Source: Onchocerca volvulus
Lineage: Eukaryota > Nematoda > Chromadorea > Rhabditida > Onchocercidae
Assembly (NCBI GenBank): GCA_000499405.2
Contig: HG738137.1
Coordinates: 19,492,603 to 19,556,602, forward strand
Length of the DNA: 64,000 nucleotides
Direction of reading: 5' to 3'
This document shows, one piece after another, positions 1 to 26,479 of the stretch. The number at the start of each line of letters is the position of its first letter. Position 1 is the stretch's first letter. A program made the position numbers and the translations under genes. The notes beneath the pieces are model-generated. The model saw only the letters and a program-made list of their open reading frames with translations. It was not told the DNA's origin and did not search any database.

Positions 1-43
1 TACACAAAAGCAGATATACGTATAAAAGTTATCTGGAACGCAT

Positions 44-12576
<12,533 letters not shown>

Positions 12577-12582
12577 TTAGTG

Positions 12583-12592
12583 CTGAAATTAT
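12583..12592 (-). promoter_or_regulatory. Splice acceptor just upstream of the mrp-5 start codon
   Basis: On the minus strand an ATTTCAG acceptor lies 6 bases before the ATG at 12576. In nematodes this is the usual setting for spliced-leader trans-splicing, although a 5' UTR intron would look the same. It supports the chosen start. Confidence 0.5.
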
Positions 12593-13912
12593 TATTAGTT
12601 ATAACAGCTGAACAGTGAAATTATTGAATACAAACAATTCTGAAACAGAAGACTTCATATTGGAAGGTTGTGACACATAATTTTCGGAACAATACTGAAA
12701 AGCCGTGACTGCGCAATCGAAATTTGAGAATATATAAATAAACAGTTTTTGGAGGTAGTTTGTTTTACACAATTTAAATTCAAATTTACTAGATTTTCGA
12801 CTAGCAAACTGCGATAAATCCAAATCAAATCAAGTGCAGCTAAAAAGGACGGAAGAATAGATAACAGGACGAAAAAATATGAAAATGAAAAATTTAAGGG
12901 CTTGAATCATTTCTAACGATATTTGTTGCCTGTATTCTGAAAGTACGTGCCGACACAGAACAGTCAGGAAAGATGATCGATTTGGAAATCTAAAAAGGAA
13001 TGAAATATTAAAAATAAAGAGTGATATGAATCATTACTATTAGAAAAGCTTTGCTGCAACATGCAACATATTTCTACTAAATGAAACCAGATTATTACAG
13101 AAAATGCCAGAAAATCCGGATTTAAAATAATGAACAGAGAGGAAAGTGAACAAGAGCAAAAAATAAGAGTAAAGAAATCGTGCGAGTGACCCTGAGATTC
13201 TACTTGAGATTTCAGATCCGGTCACTTGACTGGCATCAAGATCTTTTTTCTCTCCTATCTTTTGTTCGCATCTCACTCTTTTTTTATTTCCTTTCAAATA
13301 TGCTCCCTTACATTTTATGAAATGGATGAATAACCTAGCTCCTTCTCTCTCAGTTCTTGCCTTTCTCCATTTCTTTCCCAACTGTAGACTTATTTTCTAT
13401 CTCTGTCAATGTTCACTCTTCACAATTCAATGTGCGGGAAAGGGAAGTTCTCCTTAGAAGAGAGATCGATAATATCTTCTAAGTTGTGGAAATGAAATTA
13501 ATGAGAGAAACAAGAAATATGATGGAAAACGATGCTTTTCAACTCAACTCGATGGCACATTCAATGAGAATGAATTGCTTGCAACAAATCAAATGCATGT
13601 GTACAGTATGCAATATATTGTTAGACATTGCCAAAAGTAAATATAAGTGATAGCATAACATATAACTTAGTCTCTACGACGGTAATATCTATTTTCAGTC
13701 TCTGCTCTTTTCATCCATTGGACACAACATTTCGCCGCTATCAGTCAAATGAAGGTTAATTAACAATATAGCAATTCAATCATTAATTAATATTAATTAC
13801 TAAAAACTGATCGTTAATTACAATTACTAACAATACTCCTTTATATTGGAAAATGCACAGCTTGTTTAATTAAGTAGGATAATGTCAGATCTCAAGCAGT
13901 GCCAATTTCATC

Positions 13913-15278
13913 GCTCAGCAACCATTTTCTCTGATGAAATTTAATCTGATTTCATCATGATTAAAATATTTGTTAAGTCGATGCACAGTCACTGAAAATC
14001 CTAGGGAAACTTTAATTACTAATTGGTTAGCCAAGGCCAACGCTTAAATAAGACAGAGATGAAAATTAGATAAAAAGATAAGGAAATAAAAATCAAATAA
14101 GAAAAAGAGAATACAATTCTCTAGAGAAGTCGTTCTTTAATCCAAGTACTATAAGACTAATAAATTATTACTGAATTTCACGGATTTTAAGAAGTCATAT
14201 CACAGGCACAATCTCCAATGTATTACCGATTTTCTAAATCCCCAGATATCTTTTTGAATGTATTCATCAGCATCAGTGTTCTTCATTTTCAAACGGATTT
14301 CATAAAATCCTTCCCTTCCTTCTACTGGAAACCATTAAATGAAAACAGGTTGAAAAACACTCATATTCTTGAGTGTTTTCCAGCACCTCCTACATTAAAT
14401 GAACAAAATTATGAGGAATGAATTGTGGGAGAAATGAATAAACTCTAGAAAGTACGAGTAAAGCGAGGATCAAATCAAAGAGGAAGTAAAACAATACAAA
14501 TTACGGAAATATTGGGAACAAATAGAAACTCAATATGCAATTTTGATAATTGATCTAAAATTCTAAAAACTTACGGTAGAAGCAATAATTTCCTCTCTCA
14601 CATTTTTATTATTGAAAGAGATTGAGCAATTATATTTAACTGAAAAGATTTTGCAAGCTGTGCTCCAAAAAGATGCAGTGTTTGTTAAATAAACAGAAAA
14701 ATGATAATTTTTTTCTTTTATCATTTGTTTATTTCACTTGCCCAGTTCCTCGTTTTTATTTAACTTCGATATATTTTTGATCAGTTTCAAAAACTGATTT
14801 TTTTTTCCTGAAAAAGATTTAAGACTCTATTTAAATGTGATAGTAGTCCGATTTAAATGTGATAGTAGTCCGATTTTTCTCAGCTGCGCTATGACTACAG
14901 AATCTTATGGCTAACTTGTTCTAAAATGCTCAGAAAAGCAATTTTCAATCATCAAACGAAGACAGACGACTTTTTATTTTACCTGTCCATCTAAAGTTGA
15001 GTGAAATCCGTGAAATTCAGTAATAGTTTATTAGTCTTATAGTACTTGGATTAAAGAACGACTTCTCTGGAGAATTGTATTCTCTTTTTCTTATTTGATT
15101 TTTATTTCCTTATCTTTTTATCTAATTTTCATCTCTGTCTTATTTAAGCGTTGGCCTTGGCTAACCAATTAGTAATTAAAGTTTTCCTAGGTTTTTCAGT
15201 GACTGTGCATCGACTTAACAAATATTTTAATCATGATGAAATCAGATTAAATTTCATCAGAGAAAATGATTGCTAAGC
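13913..15278. mobile_element. Foldback-like element: two 275-bp inverted arms around an 816-bp centre
   Basis: The arm 13913-14187 is repeated in inverted orientation at 15004-15278. Both arms are 275 bp, with only a handful of single-base differences seen by eye. Homology stops sharply at both ends. The centre, 14188-15003, has no recognisable transposase but carries a perfect 22-bp tandem duplication at 14829-14872. The structure fits a foldback or long-TIR non-autonomous DNA transposon. An inverted segmental duplication is the alternative. No clear target-site duplication is visible at the edges. Confidence 0.7.
14829..14872. repeat. Perfect 22-bp tandem duplication
   Basis: The unit 14829-14850 is repeated exactly at 14851-14872. 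It sits in the centre of the long inverted repeat. Confidence 0.9.
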
Positions 15279-16917
15279 AATATTTGAACAGATCACAGTT
15301 CAATAAACATTTTCTTATTCTTGAAAAGTATAGATGTGAGAAAGCAAAGAGGAAAATATGTTGAAAAATACAAGCTCGATTTTTGATTTACAGAAATATT
15401 ACATTTTAAAAGAGGGAAACTTTATAATGTCCCCAAGTTGCAAGTTCAGGTTGGCTCTAAACCTCGAATTCTTGAATAGTTTTCAAAATCATCTAAATGT
15501 TTCCCGATAGCCATGTTCCAATAACCAATAAAACTTTTTTTTTTTTCTTTTTTTAAATCTTTGTCTTATTAAGAAATATGACAGGTGCAGCAGGTAGGAG
15601 ATACATTATTCCTCCTCCTACATTTCCATCAATTATTTCTTCTTTCACTAAAAAAGAATTTGAAATGATACAACGGAATGAAAAATGAAAGAAATGGTTG
15701 AGTAATGAAGTAAAGCGATGAAAAAGAATGGCACGAGATGGTATCAGTATCTTCTTCCTTCTCTAACTCTGATATATGAAGCTTGCCCCCGTAATTAATC
15801 CATTATCATCTGCACAAGTTTGAAAAAAAACCAGGTTGACACTTTTGAAAAATTTCTCTTATTGGAGGAGGATATTTTAAAATGAAACGAAATGTTCATA
15901 ATAAATTTCGCTGAAGTATAAAACACTCAACTTATTATCTGCATAAATATTATTTTCTAAGTATCCTAAACCAGATTATAACAACAGACATATATGTACC
16001 GTAACACACTGAAATAAAAATGATGCTTATCAATCTTGAAATCACTTTCTCTGTTGAATGGTAATCAGTACTGATACCTTCCGTCAAATAATGTGTTACA
16101 GTAAGCTCCAAGGAAGTAGAAATAGTAACTGTGTCACGTTAATAGATCTGAGATGTCAACTGGCCATAAACTAGGAAGAATAATACACTGTAAATTTCTT
16201 TCGAGAAATAATGTATTAGAAATTGCAATATATTTAGCGAATGAGGTTACAGGTTGATTAAAGCATCTCAATGTGAGAAAATGAATTCAATAAAAAATAT
16301 GAAATTCATTTTCTATATATGGAATTCAAATACAGAGTAAAGATTACAAAGTAGTCTATATTATAATATTGTGAAAGGTATTTTTAGTATATTATGAGAC
16401 AAGTGACTATATATACTGTACGCCAAAGATCCAATCTCTTATTTTGGAAAATTTCATGGTGTAGGAGCAGAAAAAGAGGCGAAAAAATGAATAAAAGAAA
16501 TTTACTACTGTTATTGATCGAATTAAAGCTGCCGAGACAACTTCGACAAGCTAAATTCTAGCCAGTACTCTATGTACAGTAACAGAATTCAATGTCAAAT
16601 TAGGAAGATTTGACGGTCTTCAGAATCTCATCTTTCCTTCCCATGGGTGAATAGATAGCAGTATCTCTCTTTCAATTCAGTTTAAAAGTGCTGTTTGGAA
16701 ATGGGAAAAATGGAGGCAGCGGTTATAACGATGAACGAAAGGCGTAGATCGGCAACTGCACAGAGCAATTCGTTATTTTCACATATGGAGAGTGACTAGG
16801 AAGCACAGTAACCACCTGGCAAGATCGATGAGGCATGGGTGGTCCTTCTGGAGAAAATGTCTTCGACAAAGCGACCAATGTTTCATGGCTGGCATGAAAC
16901 ACGGGCCTGAACAAATA

Positions 16918-16981
16918 AGCCACATAGCTTACACATTATTTTACAAGTATGGTTATAAAGCACATGGCTTACACATTATTT
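16918..16981. repeat. Short direct repeat, about 24 bp, two copies
   Basis: Near-identical units containing gcttacacattattt begin near 16918 and 16958, about 40 bp apart. The sequence just upstream is GC-richer than its surroundings. Confidence 0.7.
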
Positions 16982-19900
16982 CACATTTTAACAAACATTA
17001 GTCGATCAATACATTCTCTTCCAACACCATTTCACGGCAAATTGTAATTAATTGATCGACAAATTTTAGTCAATTGTTCGATTTTTGCAATTCTACTGTT
17101 CTGGAAGGTGGACCAGTGGAAAACTTTATGTAATTTACTTTTTCGTAATTTAAATTAGAAATAAATGAATGTATGTAGAAGACCTGTTTCATATTTAAAA
17201 TTTGTAATCTGCTGTAAAAGCTTCAATATGACAGGAAGCTTTAACTCACGACTGATATTAGATTAATATCAATCTTGAATTATTCGGATACGTTCTGTTC
17301 GGTTGGACATAACGACAGATATTGATTTACAAAGAAATTAGCCAATTATGAAAACATATTGTGAAATGAATAATAAAATATTAAGGTAGGTGTATCGACG
17401 ACTGTACATTTTTAATAATAAATTTTTTTTATTAATTTATGATTTTATAAATGAAATAAAACATCTAACAGTGTGTTAAATTATAAACAGTTTTACAAAT
17501 GCTTTGAGAAATGAGTGTATTTTAAATTATACTTCTGGGAATATGTCATTTAAAACTTCTAAATTTTGACTAATAATTTTATGTGCTGCAAAATCAGTTA
17601 CATTTGCTCATTTATAAAGTTTAGTAAGAATGCTTTTATAAAACAAAATAGCTGACCTATAGTTCGGAATCATGCGTAACTTATCTCAAAGATAATAAAA
17701 ATAGTAATTACATTTTGTAATAAACAAAGGACAATATTTAAATTAATATTTCTTGTTTGGAACTAAACAAACGTTCTTTTTATTACTTTTCAACTTATAA
17801 CTTAGTCTACCTATCAATCTGTTTTCCTCATTCCAAAAAACGATTTTTTATGTGCTTTCCAAATAATAATTAAAGAATATTGAAAAAAGAGAGATATTTT
17901 TTATCAAGTTAATAGAGAAAATATTTCGAAAAAAAGGAAAAGTGGGAAATTAGATACGGATCGGTCACAGCAGAAATGTATTGTACTCTCAGGATTTCTC
18001 TAACCTGAACTATCTGCACATTACGCATATTATTCGACGCAATAATCAAATATTTTAAATTCAAATTCAAAAAATTCGTAGTAGTTCGATGTTTCCAGTC
18101 GAATATTCCATTGCAGTATCAGTGTTTCTGTAAATAAAAATTGTAGACCGGCTTACTAAGCATTGTTATTATAAAAATTGATTGACTTATCTCTTTCTGT
18201 CTTAGGTTGAGTTAAAAACAATAGATATCGAGGTGATATTGAATTGTTATTCATCACTAACTTCAGTGACATGCAGATTTTCTCGAATGAATAATTTCTG
18301 ATGAGAAGAGGAACGATCCGAATGTTACTATACACTAATAAAATGTGGATGGCTAATAGCTCCAGTCGTTAGCTGAAGAGAGAGTAGAAATTCCCATTCA
18401 GCAATTAAAGCAATGGGAAACGGTTGAGTGTTTTGGAAATAAAGAAATCTGCATTTGAATAAAGTATATGATTTGGAATTAGAATAACAAGGAACAGAAT
18501 GGAATGAATGAAAAAAGGGGGAAAAATTCAGTTCATGTATCTTATCTCTTCTAACATGACATTGTTCATATGGTATTATATAACTGAAACAGATTGAGTG
18601 ATTGATAAAACAATAAAACGCTGTACCATATGATCTTAACGAACTGATAACGATTATAAGCAGAAGAAAAAGCATTGAACCTAATATAAACAAATAACTG
18701 ATGAACATTCTTTTGCTTATTTCAAAGAATTTCGTCCATACGAATTGTAAAAGACTTCCCACAATACACTGGTACAGCTCACTGAACAAACGAATTAGTT
18801 TCAGCTGATAACAGATGAACAAACAACAGATTCATTGTCATAAAATCCAAATATATGAAAAAAAAAAAAAAAAATTCGCTGAAGCTCAGAAACCTTATGC
18901 TTTATGTATATAACCGCATCATTTTCCGTCCTGATGTTCACCAGAAAATCAATTGATTCTGAGAATTCTCCAGCATCAGAAAAATAACTCAATAAATGTA
19001 ATGGTGAACGAAATGTGTAAATGTATTATGCATGTTATTACAGACAATAATACATTTCTTTTTTTTATAGATTTAAAAAATTATGGAATAGGAATTGATT
19101 ATTGAAAATAAGATCTCGGTATATAACAATCTATCTTATGCTTAAGTGAATGCTATCAATTTAAAATGACTTTTACAGGATATGAATTGTTTAAAATCCA
19201 GATAATCCTTTCCACGTGAATCTATTATGCTTTTAGGATAAAGGCTAAATGAAACATAGAGCGTAAAGGAAGTGAAAACTTTGATGCAATGTGATAGTGA
19301 ATAGAAAATACTGTAAATTATATAGTAATAAACGGCCACCGTTCGTTATTACAGGAAAAATCAAGAAACAGCAGATGAAAATTAAAAAAAATGGTAAGTG
19401 GCCGAGAATTTTTGACGAGAAACGAGGATAAAGATCAGTATAATCAAAAGAGAACTGCCAAGACGACTATTAATATATTTCTCCCAATAATAACATAAAA
19501 TGCGAAGAGACTCATTCCAAAGAGCTAATTTGAGTCAAATAACCAGCTCGCAACAACTCTCTTTTAGTGATAGGATCAGCTTTTTCATAACAGTATAAAC
19601 CAGTCTTTATACAACAATATGACAGTTTAGCAAACTTTGTTTGAACCTGCGGTTTGTAAATGGTTTGCCGTGAAATGAATTGTTGGTAGGCAACTATGAT
19701 GGAAACGGTGTGCTGTAATGATGGAGTCGTTATGCAATCATCTGGCTCAATTTCGTATGAATGCGATAGAATAAATTATTTCTGTTAAATTACGTCTGTT
19801 AAATTCACTTTTATTACTAATTTTTTGATTGATAAACTTTGTTATAGTGTCAGCGCCAGTAAGCATTTTCGACAGTTTGGTCATTTTTTCACAGATTGTT

Positions 19901-20092
19901 CAAGGGTTTGCAATTTTCTTTTGCAGCAAATCAAGTCTATCCTGCCTTTATATTGCATCTTTTACTAAGATATGATCTCATAATTATTACTAGTGATACT
20001 ATTTGTATTTGTGGATTCGGAAATAATGAAATATCAAGCAGTTAGAGTCATTATTTTCTACGTTTTGAATTATGATGGATTTTAGGTGAATA

Positions 20093-23000
20093 ATGTCGCT
20101 AGAAAAAGAAATAGAAAATCTGAAGATTTCAAATGAAGAAACGAGTGAGGATGATTCTGATTCCGAGGTCTCTTTTTCTTGTAACTTTTCTTGTTTGGGG
20201 ATAATTTCTGTTTGTTGTTTATCCTTAAACTAAATAAACTTTATATACATTCCTTGTTTTTTCAGTAATTAATTGTTTTAGAGTAATTTAGTCCCATTAT
20301 TCGCAGAAGATGAGGAAGATGAAAGTGATGAATCTCGTGATCCGACTAATGTTCTACATTTCCAGAATTCTGCTGAAGCAACGCTATATAATTTCAGGTT
20401 GATATGAATTTAGTTTTAGTCGGTTTTAATATATGAAAATGTTTTAATTTATTTATAAATTGATCGTCTCGTGTTGTTACTATGGGGTAGATTCTCGATG
20501 TGTGACGTAATTTCAAATTAATAGCAGTTTGATGGAAGTTTTTTTTTCTTAGTATTTAGGAAAGAATGGAAATCAGAATTAGATTCTCGTCTGAAGGAAT
20601 CGAATGCGGTATCAATGGAAACTAGAAGCAGGCATGAACAGCAGCTGCACGATGCTGTAACTTTACTTATTCGATATGTACAGAAGTTATAAGTAAGATA
20701 TGGGAATGTAGCTTTAAAAATATTTTCTTAAAATGAGATTGATATATTGTTATGTATTTAATGACTAGCGAAATGATATTTCGGTTAAATGTTAGACAGG
20801 ATTATGTATGCTTTTAGATCATTTGCTTTTTTTTTGAAGTGACTGAATCTCATATTTTCTAAGAAATTAATGATTCGTAGAGTGTGGAAATTAGATAAAT
20901 AATAGTAAACGGTTTGAGGCGACAAAGCTGTTCTTGGAAGGTGTAGATTTCGAGAGACGGGGCGATATGTGGGAAGCTGTCCAGAGGTATATGGGTGCTG
21001 TGCGTATGGTTCCCGATATTGAATCAAAATTGTACAGTGAACATAGTTCATCGGTTAAAAAAAATTTTTCTAGCATTAAATGAAAGCTTACATTATTTTT
21101 TTTAGACAAATATTTCCATCTTTATGAATTTGATTTTTTTATTGCTATAAGCAACTTACATTCCATCTTCACTGCTAATGATTTCAGAACTTGATAGAGT
21201 CTAATGACCGTCAGCGTTCTCGTTCAAGATCTCTTTGCGGTTTTCATGATTTAGAGAAAGTTCTGCATAAACGAGTTATTGAGAGAGAAGAGTTTTTTGA
21301 GCCAGAGTTTTCAGGTTCATGATTTTAGTAAATACTTTTTTTTTATGCTTTGGATTTCATTATCTGATTTGAGAAAAATTGGACAGAAACTAAGGAATTT
21401 ATATTTTTTTAAATCAAGTATACGATGAAGCCACTCTAATGATATTTGGATGATTTTAACAAATATTCTGCTAGAGAAGGTAATTTTAGGAATTCGCCGT
21501 ATAAAATGATAAATTTATTCATTCAGTTTCGTAATTAGTCGAAATTTTGTCGCCACAATGTTGCATATAACTTTTTCTGGATAAATGAAACTGTACAGAT
21601 TGTGCTTAATTTTACCGGAATTGTCATTTATAATTTTATAAATATAATTTCACAGAAGGCTTGTTTTAGCTCTATGCTCTTACCAGATATCAGTTAACGT
21701 AAATGATACTGCAGATAAGCCTTGTCCAGTTGCGCTTTTACCTATAGAATTGCTTTCTATACTGATGCGATACATTGTCGGGAATGAGCTTGATGTTTAT
21801 TGCCTAGAATTGCTGTCAATGACTTCAATTGGATTCTATCTTCTTGCACGGTATGCGCTGCTTTAGTGTTGCATAAATGATTTATTTAAACTTAAGTTAT
21901 CCAAAATTTCTTGATCCGTGATCACAAGTACTATTACTTGTCAAATGATGTAATGAGTTTGGATTATTGTTACGATATATTTAGTGTTATGAAAGAAGCA
22001 ATGTTTTAGATAATATGCGAGCTATATAAAATTATTATATATTATTCAGAACCACTGCAGATAATTATTGTGGAAAAACCAAGATAAAGTTGTCGTTACA
22101 TATCCAGTTATTTAAATAAAGTTAAAAATCGTTCAGTTTTTCTTTTCGTGAATTTACTTCTTTATTTTTTCTTTTTTTGCCCAATAGTGTTTTTTAGTGA
22201 TGAAGAACTGTGGCGTGCAATTTGTCGTCGGACTTTTGGCGTAAAATATATTGATTCCATCTCATTCGCTACATTACCCAGCTGGCGTCAAATATTTATA
22301 ACATATCCACATCCTTATCTGCATGGTATTTACATCGGGAAAATGACATATCTTCGCAATGGAGAAGCATCCTTTCAGGTTTTTTTTTCTGCTCTATGCA
22401 TCCTTAAAAGTTCATGTTAATTTTGTTTTTTTTTCGAATGTCATTATCTGTTCGATCTGACATTATTTATGGAAGAAATGGTACAAAATTTTGCAAAAAA
22501 AAGTGCAATTGAATCTGCTGAGATTCTTTAGCAAAAATTTTTGGGAACTTTTTAGGACCAATTCTACAAACCTTGGCATATAGTTGTTCATTACAGGATG
22601 CTGAAATTTTTTGCAGATGGTTCGTTACTATGTTATTCTGTTATTTGTTGTCTTTATAATGAAAATCTGCAAACTTAGGTTGCATATTTTTCGCAAACGA
22701 TTTTGTAATTCTTATCACTGAAAGTCTATATTGAGGAAGAAAAAATTTTTTTCCCATTTTAGGCACAGTAGTTATGATTATTACAACTGAAGCGCCGGCA
22801 AAAATTGTGGGACTTTTGAAATCAAAAACCCCTCGTTTAACTGGAGTTCTCTTTGGTCGTTACTGGATGGCGGGACAAGATTGCATAGCAGCGCAAGTAC
22901 TGTTTCCTAAGTTATATGAAGAGATTTTGCTTTCTGTTCAATTAAATTTTTTTTATCAGCTTTCTTTTTTTTTATTTCATTCGATTAAACTTTCGATTAG

Positions 23001-23435
23001 TTTTTAGTATCAATTTGTTATAAAAAACTGACTTACATTTCTACTCTAAAAAAATTTAGTTCCATCGCCGTAGTGAAAAATCGCTCCATCGAACACGACG
23101 CATCCAAAAATCGCTTCATCCTTTCTTGCCGTATGGGGTATGTTCAACTTCATTTAAGAAGAGTAACTTTTGTTGCATTTTAGCAGATGCATATTTTGTG
23201 CTTTTAGATAGTGGATCAAAAATTCGACATGAAATTGCATTTTGGAGATGGAAAGAAACGACGAGCGCATTGTGTATTACAACTTTTTGAATATAGCTGT
23301 ACAGTAACTTATTCGGACGGTAAAGTGTCTCATAGTTATTTGGATACTACTGATCATCAGGCATATCCACCTCTATTTTTCAGTCGGGTGAAAAGCTACG
23401 TTGTTCCCGAAGGCTATGATAAAATTTTAGCTTGA
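20093..23435 (+). CDS. FBXO9: F-box only protein 9-like, complete, 11 exons
   Basis: Predicted substrate receptor of an SCF (SKP1-CUL1-F-box) ubiquitin ligase, about 470 aa against 447 in human FBXO9. Exons: 20093-20167, 20282-20397, 20560-20685, 20906-21053, 21188-21314, 21715-21850, 22198-22378, 22556-22619, 22763-22896, 23060-23137, 23208-23435. Phases close to the TGA. The protein has an acidic N-terminus, then a TPR/MIT-like helical part near residues 95-150 (FLEGVDFERRGDMWEAVQRY). An F-box begins near residue 203 (PVALLPIELLSILMRYIVG), followed by the FBXO9 C-terminal domain (DEELWRAICRRTFG, DQFYKPWHIVVHYRMLKFF, TGVLFGRYW, PPLFFSRVKSY). A TTTTAG acceptor 7 bases before the ATG suggests trans-splicing. 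Exon 6 could instead start at 21694, adding seven residues in frame. Confidence 0.9.
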
Positions 23436-26400
23436 AGGAAATTGTTTATTTGCAATTTATTTTTGGATCATTTGGTCTCCTTTAATATAAAGCAGTTGAT
23501 AAGTGATGCTACAAACAAATTCTCATTAATAACAACACATCGAGTCAGATGAAGTTATACTGCTTATTTGTTAAGAGAATTATGTTCGCAATCTTTTGAG
23601 AAATGATTATTTACTAATGACACTAACTTATAGATTAATACATGAAGGATTGCACGTAGAATATATCGAATAGAATAAACTTATCTTATTCATTTTATGA
23701 TACATAATTTTATTAATTTCAGTTATTGAGAAATTATTCTCTCCATTTCAATTTGAATTTAGTGACTGTAATGACAACTCTTCTTCAGAGATAAGGATCA
23801 GAAAATTTACTGAAACTTCTTGTGTTTATGAACCACTTTGTTAAGAAGTTGATATGTGACATCAATGTCAAAAATATGTATATTTTTTTTTATTATTTTT
23901 TTTACTCAGTATTCCTAATTTGTCAAGCTGATCTTCTAATTTTTGATGTTATTTGAATGGAGATAAATGTCTTCTTCTACAGGATAAAAAAAGACAACTG
24001 AGGTTGTATGGACACAATTTGCAAGCATAGTTATTAGTTAGAATTTTAAATATTAGAAAACTATTTTTGCTCAATTTCTTTGATTTGAGAAGATTTTTGT
24101 TATCTTCATATCCGGCATCGTAAACGTCGAAAACATTACACTGAAAAAGCATTTTTATATTTTGAAAGATTCTGGTATAATGAAGGCATGGATTGAACGT
24201 TCAATCTTTAGGTTGTAAATTTTGATTTAACTATATTTTCTGATTTGTATTTGAAACAGTGTATGTGATTGAAAATGTCTTGCATTATTTGCAGGACAGA
24301 TTATCGAGATGTAGTTTTGGATACAGCTAAGTGAAAATTAATTGGATAGAGCGAGGGCAAAAATGTATTGAGGAAGGATGTCGTGGCCCAATGTCGAATG
24401 AAAGTAAAATTCTTCAGGAGAAGAAATAATTCGATTCATATCACATTTTGACAAAACGAACTCCAGGACCGTTGGCATCCTTTACGCATTATTCACTCCA
24501 TTTAATGGAAATTAAGGATGCCTATCCTCCCTAATTTCTATTAAATGGGGTGAATAATGTGTAAAGGATGTCAATGGCTACGTTTTCAAAAGAGGCTTTA
24601 GTGATCGTTACTTGAATTTTGTATAACACTTCCGTTGGGAATTTTCGGAAACTTTTTAGGAAATATGTTGAGGAATAACCTTTTTGTAGCGGTCAAGTCG
24701 GTTATAATAAAATCTTACTATTAAAGCTGAAGGGGGGAATGGGAAACAAAGGTGAGGGTAAGAAATGTGCTTAGTCATGGGATGGAAGATGAAATTTGTA
24801 AGTGATGAGTCACGATTAATATAATAATTGGTCATTGAATATATTTATACTATGATTTGTTTCGGTTTCCCGATATCTTCCCACTTTCAGTCTTTAATGT
24901 CCCGGTTCTAATATGGTTTTGAGCCGAAATTTCTTACGCGGTCGACGAATAATTTTTATACCATTAATAATTAATATCTATTATTACACCACATCATTGC
25001 ATTAAAATTTAAAAAGATCTATATCACTAAAATATAACATTATACTGTAAAATACACCACTGTCTATTAAAATAAACTGAAATCCATAAAATCCAGTTTG
25101 TGTGGCGTTTGCGTAATGCTATATTACTATATTGCCATGACGTATACTGAAGCGTTTCTTTCTTTCCTTGAATTTTCAAATTTAACGGAATTCTGTGTTG
25201 CTAATTCAATTTCTTGATCAAAAAAAATGCTATCTTTTGAGATTGTGATCTCTTTAAGGAGATAGTGTAAAGTAGCTTGAAGATGTATTGAAATAATATA
25301 TTTATGGAAATTTATTACTTTCAATTCGGAAAACAGACAAAAATGCAAATATCATTGAGAAGTATTTCTTGGCATTATGAAAACGTCACTTCACTCTTCA
25401 AAGTATGATAATACTACTAGTTCACAAAGTTAAGGTGGACTAATTATGTTCTGCATAACTTAGTAACATACTATCCAAACAAATAGGTTGTCTGAATCTT
25501 TATTCCTAGTTCCCGATCACACGCTTATGTGAAAACATGATTCCTTACTGAAGAACTTTTCTAAAAAATTCAATGAGGAATGGCTTGAACTGTCCCAGTC
25601 TTTCTGCTATTTATTTGAAGCCAACTCTATTATCTTTAAACACTATCCATTTCAACTCAATATTTGCATTTTCAATTCAATATTTGCCCTGCAAACAGCC
25701 TCTTTTGAAGAAACGTCCAAAGATCTGTCACCAAAAAGAAATTAGTGATCCGTATCACAGAGGTTCATCCACAAAATTATATTTGGATATTATTTTTTGT
25801 CCCATGTTGTAAGCAAAAAAAAATGTTATCAAATCTTATTTCATTGCTGCGGAGACGGTTTGCGCATAAAGTAACTTTTTATTCTATCATAGTAAAACTA
25901 GAATACATGAATAAAGCTTTAAAAAATTCAGCATATAGATAAATTTCTTCTTGATTCTTGAAAAAGACAAGAAACTCCGTTTCCGATATTTTTCTAGGAC
26001 GAGTTTTATCCAAAAACGAAATAGCTATTATGCTCGAAGTTTCGCTTATTTCTTTTTCTAAAATTATACAATTAAATAATGGTAAAACATTTGAAAAGAA
26101 TTAACTGAGATTTCATCGAAATTCTGAATTAAAATTTAGGATGCTTACTCGCCGAAAAGTGGAATTTTCGAAAATTCCAACTTTCAACAAATGCCAATCT
26201 GAATAGTGAATCGATTTAATTAGCAACTGGACACTGAATTCCATAAATCTGGGAAATCAACATTTCAGATCAATATGCCTTGCTAATTACACATTTTGGG
26301 ACTATGTATCAGTGCTCCGAAAACTTTGAAACTATGTGTCCATGTGAAGGATTGAAGAATGTGGAGCTAAACAAGGACTGTTTGGCTTTATACAAAAACG

Positions 26401-26479
26401 ATTGCTATAAACAAAACAAACACTAATTATTAGATACTATTAACATAAAGATAAAGAAGTTTTTTAAACTTACATCAAA
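23436..26479. other. Intergenic stretch between convergent FBXO9 and PLPP6
   Basis: I see no recognisable coding exon. The stretch holds the 3' ends of both genes, the hairpin at 24471-24578 and otherwise AT-rich sequence. Confidence 0.6.
24471..24578. repeat. Inverted repeat, 47-49-bp arms with a short loop
   Basis: The arms 24471-24517 and 24530-24578 are inverted copies with a few mismatches and a 12-base loop. It resembles a small MITE or foldback remnant. Confidence 0.75.

Larger units (their letters stand above)
12593..20080. other. Gene-poor stretch between mrp-5 and FBXO9
   Basis: I recognise no protein here. The longest open frames (for example a 164-codon frame on the minus strand at 18328-18822) match no family I know and have no convincing splice context. 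The stretch contains the long inverted repeat at 13.9-15.3 kb, a 22-bp tandem duplication, a slightly GC-richer patch near 16.72-16.92 kb and many short palindromes. The two flanking genes are divergent, so both promoters should lie in it. Confidence 0.6.

Noticed and set aside
16723..17001. Overlapping open frames on both strands in a GC-richer patch
   Set aside because: Neither strand shows splice sites or a family motif; kept only as a note on composition.
18328..18822. A 164-codon open frame on the minus strand
   Set aside because: No recognisable family, biased to Phe, Ile, Leu and Ser as expected from AT-rich noncoding DNA, no clear splice context.
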